Assembly: GCA_020881915.1 (NCBI GenBank)
Contig: JAJFPB010000010.1
Location: 248,001-312,000, forward strand
Source of the DNA: Paramyrothecium sp. XJ0827
Taxonomy: Eukaryota > Ascomycota > Sordariomycetes > Hypocreales > Stachybotryaceae
Reading direction: 5' to 3'
DNA: 64,000 nt
A model generated the notes under the pieces. The model made no database searches, was not told where the DNA came from, and worked only from the letters and a program-made list of their open reading frames with translations. Each line of letters opens with the position of its first letter. Within the stretch, counting starts at the first letter, position 1. Both the position numbers and the translations under genes were made by a program. Shown here in pieces: positions 60,980 through 64,000 of this stretch.

Positions 60980-61240
60980 GATTTATTATGCTAGTATCCT
61001 TTCGACTTTATATTCTGGTTCTTCTGGTAAGACTTCAATACTATCTTCCGCGAAGTTATTGCCTTTGGCTAGTTCTAAAAGTGCAATGTGGAATACTGGG
61101 TGTATTTTTATTATATTAGGTAAATGTAGTTTATATGTAATATCAGAAATATTTCTAATAATTAGGAATAGTCCTACTTTTTTAAAGTCCAGTTTATTGC
61201 TTAGTTATATTGTTTTTATGTTTTTTCTAAGTAAGTAGAC
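60980..61240 (-). pseudogene. integrase C-terminal (chromodomain-side) segment of gypsy pol
   Basis: The minus strand reads LFLIIRNISDITYKLHLPNI, then HPVFHIALLELAKGNNFAED and EYKVERILA, followed by two stops. In gypsy elements this segment follows the integrase core and precedes a chromodomain. The same segment, heavily RIPed, can be seen at about 40790-40960 and 49800-49950. Confidence 0.7.
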
Positions 61241-64000
61241 TATATCTCCCTCCTTTAAAGTTAGTCCATCTAATCTTTTTTAGTTATAGAATTTAGTTAT
61301 TCTATCTTTAATAAATAAAATTTCTTTTCTAAGTGCATTATATAGTATTTTTATATCTTATGCTTCAATTATAGCTTTCTTATTAGCTATTCCGATTTAG
61401 ATTTCTTGTTCGAATGTAGGTTTAAATCTATAGTTCGCAAAGTAAGGTAACTGTTAGGTAGTTTCTAACTTCTATCTGTTGTACGCGATCTATGCGATTA
61501 GTAGTAGTCTAGCCCAGTTATCTTGCTTGTGGTTGATATAATAACGTAGATATGTTTTAATAATTTGGTTTAAATATTCTATTTGCCCGTCTATTTATAG
61601 GTAGTAAGCAGTGCTTAGCTTATTATTGATCCTAAGTTGCGCTATTAGTTCCTACTAGAATTTTAATGCGAATATAGTGCCTCTATTGGAGATAATCTCT
61701 TTTAGTAGCCTATATTATGAGATAATATATTCAATGAAGTAGTATGCTATTATTTCGGTGCTGGTTGCTTCGTTGTAGGCTATGAAGTATGCGAACTTCG
61801 TGAATCTATTAATAATAGTAAAGATACTATTAAAGCTATCTTTTGATCCTAGTTTCTTGGATTGTAGTAACTTTACAATAAAGTCCTATGAAATTGATTC
61901 CCATGGTTGGGTTAGTACTAGTAGGGGCTTTAGAAACCCATATAATTTGTACTGCAATACCTTCGCTTTTTAGTATATTACATATTTCTTAATATATTTT
62001 ATGATGTAGTCCCTTAATCTGGGGGTGTTATATATTTGGCGAATTATCTAGCATATTTTCTAGATACTAGGGTATCCCATTAGGGGGTACTTATAGTATA
62101 CGCGGATAACTTCTTTCAAGTATCCTTCGGGTGGCGCCTAGATTTTTCTATTATAGGCATTATAATCTAGCTATAGATCTTCTAGGTAGATATGTTCGCT
62201 AGAGGGTACTTTATGTCCTTGTGCTAGCTTGTTATATTCTATGATCTTTTATTTAAGTTCTAGGTTAGGTTCTATTATTATTTCTAGCTTTTTAAGTTTA
62301 TATAGCTTGTAGTTACTGGTTTTTTTATTTATTATAAATACTTAGCCCGTAGCTTTTAGTATTTCCTATTTGTAGTTGCTTCATTAACTTAGAGCATTGG
62401 CTCTTCTATTTTCCGATCCTTTTCTATAAATAATTTCTACATTGAGTTCTAATAATATTTTATAGTAATGCACTTATTAAGCTATTAAGGTTTAGGTTAT
62501 AGCAAAGTAAGAGATATTCTTGTGGTCCATATAGATTTTGATCCTGTGGTTACTTCCTATAATATAATATTAAAATTCCTTAATAGCTTCGACTATTGCC
62601 ATGAATTCTTTGTTATAGATGGGGTATTAGAGCGGTGGTCCGCTGAGCTTCTTCAACCAAAATACTATAGGTTTTAGTATCCCGTCTTTGCCTTATTACC
62701 TAATAGTAGCGCTAAGTGCGAAGTCTAATGCATTGGTTTCTAGTTTAACTACCTTGTTGGGGTCGAATGTAGTAAGGACTGGTTCTTCAGTAATAAGCTT
62801 CTTGATTTCTTTAAATACTTATTGGGCTTCCTTGTTTTGGTCCTAGTTGAATTCTTATCCCTTTTTTGTAAAGTTAGTTAATGGTACTGCGATTTTACTA
62901 AAGTTTTTAATAAATTGTTAGTAGTAATTAGTAAATCTAAGGAAGCTCTATATATCTTTTATGTTTTTTAGAGGTTCCTATTTATATACTACTGCGATTT
63001 TTCCTTTCTCCATTTAGATCTCATTAGGTCGGATAGTATATTTAAGGTAGTCTACCTCTTAGATATAGAAGCTGCTCTTTTTTGGTTTAACTAGTAAGTT
63101 AATATCCTAGAGTGCCTTGAGTACCTTGTAGATATATTCTCTATATTACTCCTTATTATCTAAAAAAATAAGAATATTATTAAGGTATATAACCACGAAG
63201 TTATCTATATATTCCCTTAAGATATAATTAATTATTCTTTAGAATATTGCTAGTACATTAGTTAGTCCGAAAGGCATAACTAGGTACTTAAATAGGCTAA
63301 ATTTAGTATAAAACGCTATTTTCTATTCTTCTCCCTTTTTAACCCAAATTAGGTTATACGCTCCTTTTAGGTTAAGCGCAGTAAAGATTATTTTGCTATA
63401 TAGTTAATTATATATTTCCGCAATAAGTGGTAATGAGGTGCGGTCTTTTATAGTGATCTCGTTAAGTCATTAGTAATCTACTACCAATCGGAGTTTCCTA
63501 TTCTTTTTTAGTACAAATATAACTAGGTATCCTGCTAATGAGGTTAATCGCCAGATATATCCTTTTCTAAGGTTTTCCTTAATATATTCTTTTAATATCT
63601 GTAGTTCTTAGGTATTAAGGTTGTAGATTAGTAGGAAGTAGGTTTTCTTCCTATTAATGAGGCAGATTTTGTGGTCCTATTAAGAGTATTCCAGTAGTCC
63701 TAACTTGAACTCCTCCTGGAATAGTTTCTTGTAAATGTGGTATATTTCTAGGACATTCTTTATTCTTTCTCTAAGTTCTTCCCTCTTTATTTTAGGGTCT
63801 TCTTTTTACTAATTAAATAGGTTTTCTATTATCTGTTTTAGTACTTATTGTAGCTTCTTAAGGTATAAGGTTCCTTGGTTTGCATTGGCTTAGCTTTATT
63901 TATATTATAAACTAGGTTGTAGTGGTTCTCCCTTAATTACGGTGGCTTTTGCCGTACGATCCCTTCCGGTTTTATATTATTTACCTTACCTAGATAGTGG

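Larger units (their letters stand above)
59518..64000 (-). mobile_element. family-1 Ty3/gypsy retrotransposon, lightly RIPed, 3' part only
   Basis: The 3' LTR (59518-60129, 612 bp, TGTGACGACCGGGCC to GGTTGTGATA) is followed at 60130 by the purine tract of the minus strand (GGAGAGAGGAG) and then by internal sequence that leaves the window. On the minus strand, near 61080-61240, the integrase C-terminal segment reads ISDITYKLHLPNIIKIHPVF then HIALLELAKGN, a classic gypsy pattern. Near 63155-63199 the reverse-transcriptase motif reads FVVIYLNNILIF, with both catalytic Asp codons mutated to Asn. TG and CA are still frequent, so this copy has been RIPed far less than the others. Many stops nevertheless interrupt pol. 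Confidence 0.85.

Noticed and set aside
1..64000. CRISPR arrays, tRNA and rRNA genes
   Set aside because: No regularly spaced repeats and no convincing tRNA or rRNA signatures were seen; CRISPR is not expected in a fungal genome.

Overview
The window comes from a filamentous ascomycete (Pezizomycotina). The genes have short 50-110 nt spliceosomal introns. Gene-bearing islands of balanced base composition alternate with long, extremely AT-rich blocks made of LTR retrotransposons. In those blocks CpA, TpG and CpG have nearly vanished while CpT and CpC remain, which is the footprint of repeat-induced point mutation (RIP) taken close to saturation.

Layout. (1) 0.5-7.2 kb is an arsenic gene cluster: arsH (+), an MFS transporter of the monocarboxylate-porter type (-), a Baeyer-Villiger-type flavin monooxygenase (+) and the arsenite methyltransferase arsM (+). 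Only the monooxygenase reads intact. arsH has one in-frame stop, the transporter has a frameshift in a G7 run, and arsM has at least two frameshifts and no visible start codon. In a working cluster ArsM would methylate As(III), ArsH would oxidise trivalent methylarsenicals, and the transporter and monooxygenase would presumably export or modify the products (inference). (2) 8.4-27.0 kb is a three-level nest: a solo LTR (family 1) split by a family-2 Ty3/gypsy element, whose own LTR is split by a 10.2-kb family-3 element. Target-site duplications mark both inner insertions. (3) 27.0-33.85 kb is a gene-poor island holding two convergent paralogous genes for small secreted six-cysteine proteins, a LINE-like remnant with a target-site duplication and an (AATC)n tail, and a possible unRIPed LTR. 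(4) 33.86-42.6 kb is a family-1 gypsy element inserted into another family-1 LTR. About 0.9 kb of unassigned, unevenly RIPed sequence follows, then a second family-2 gypsy element at 43.5-51.4 kb. (5) 51.4-58.9 kb is an island with three protein genes, each damaged: an actin/Hsp70-like ATPase-domain gene, an SGNH-hydrolase gene and a secreted cysteine-rich protein gene. Several of their stops are CAR-to-TAR changes, as expected from RIP leaking out of the flanking repeats. (6) 58.9-64 kb holds a solo family-1 LTR with a perfect duplication, then the 3' part of a much less mutated family-1 gypsy element on the minus strand that runs off the window. It carries a small Cys-rich ORF opposite to pol.

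Exon joins were worked out by hand from splice signals and reading frames. Family names rest on recognised motifs, not on database searches. I found no tRNA, rRNA or CRISPR.
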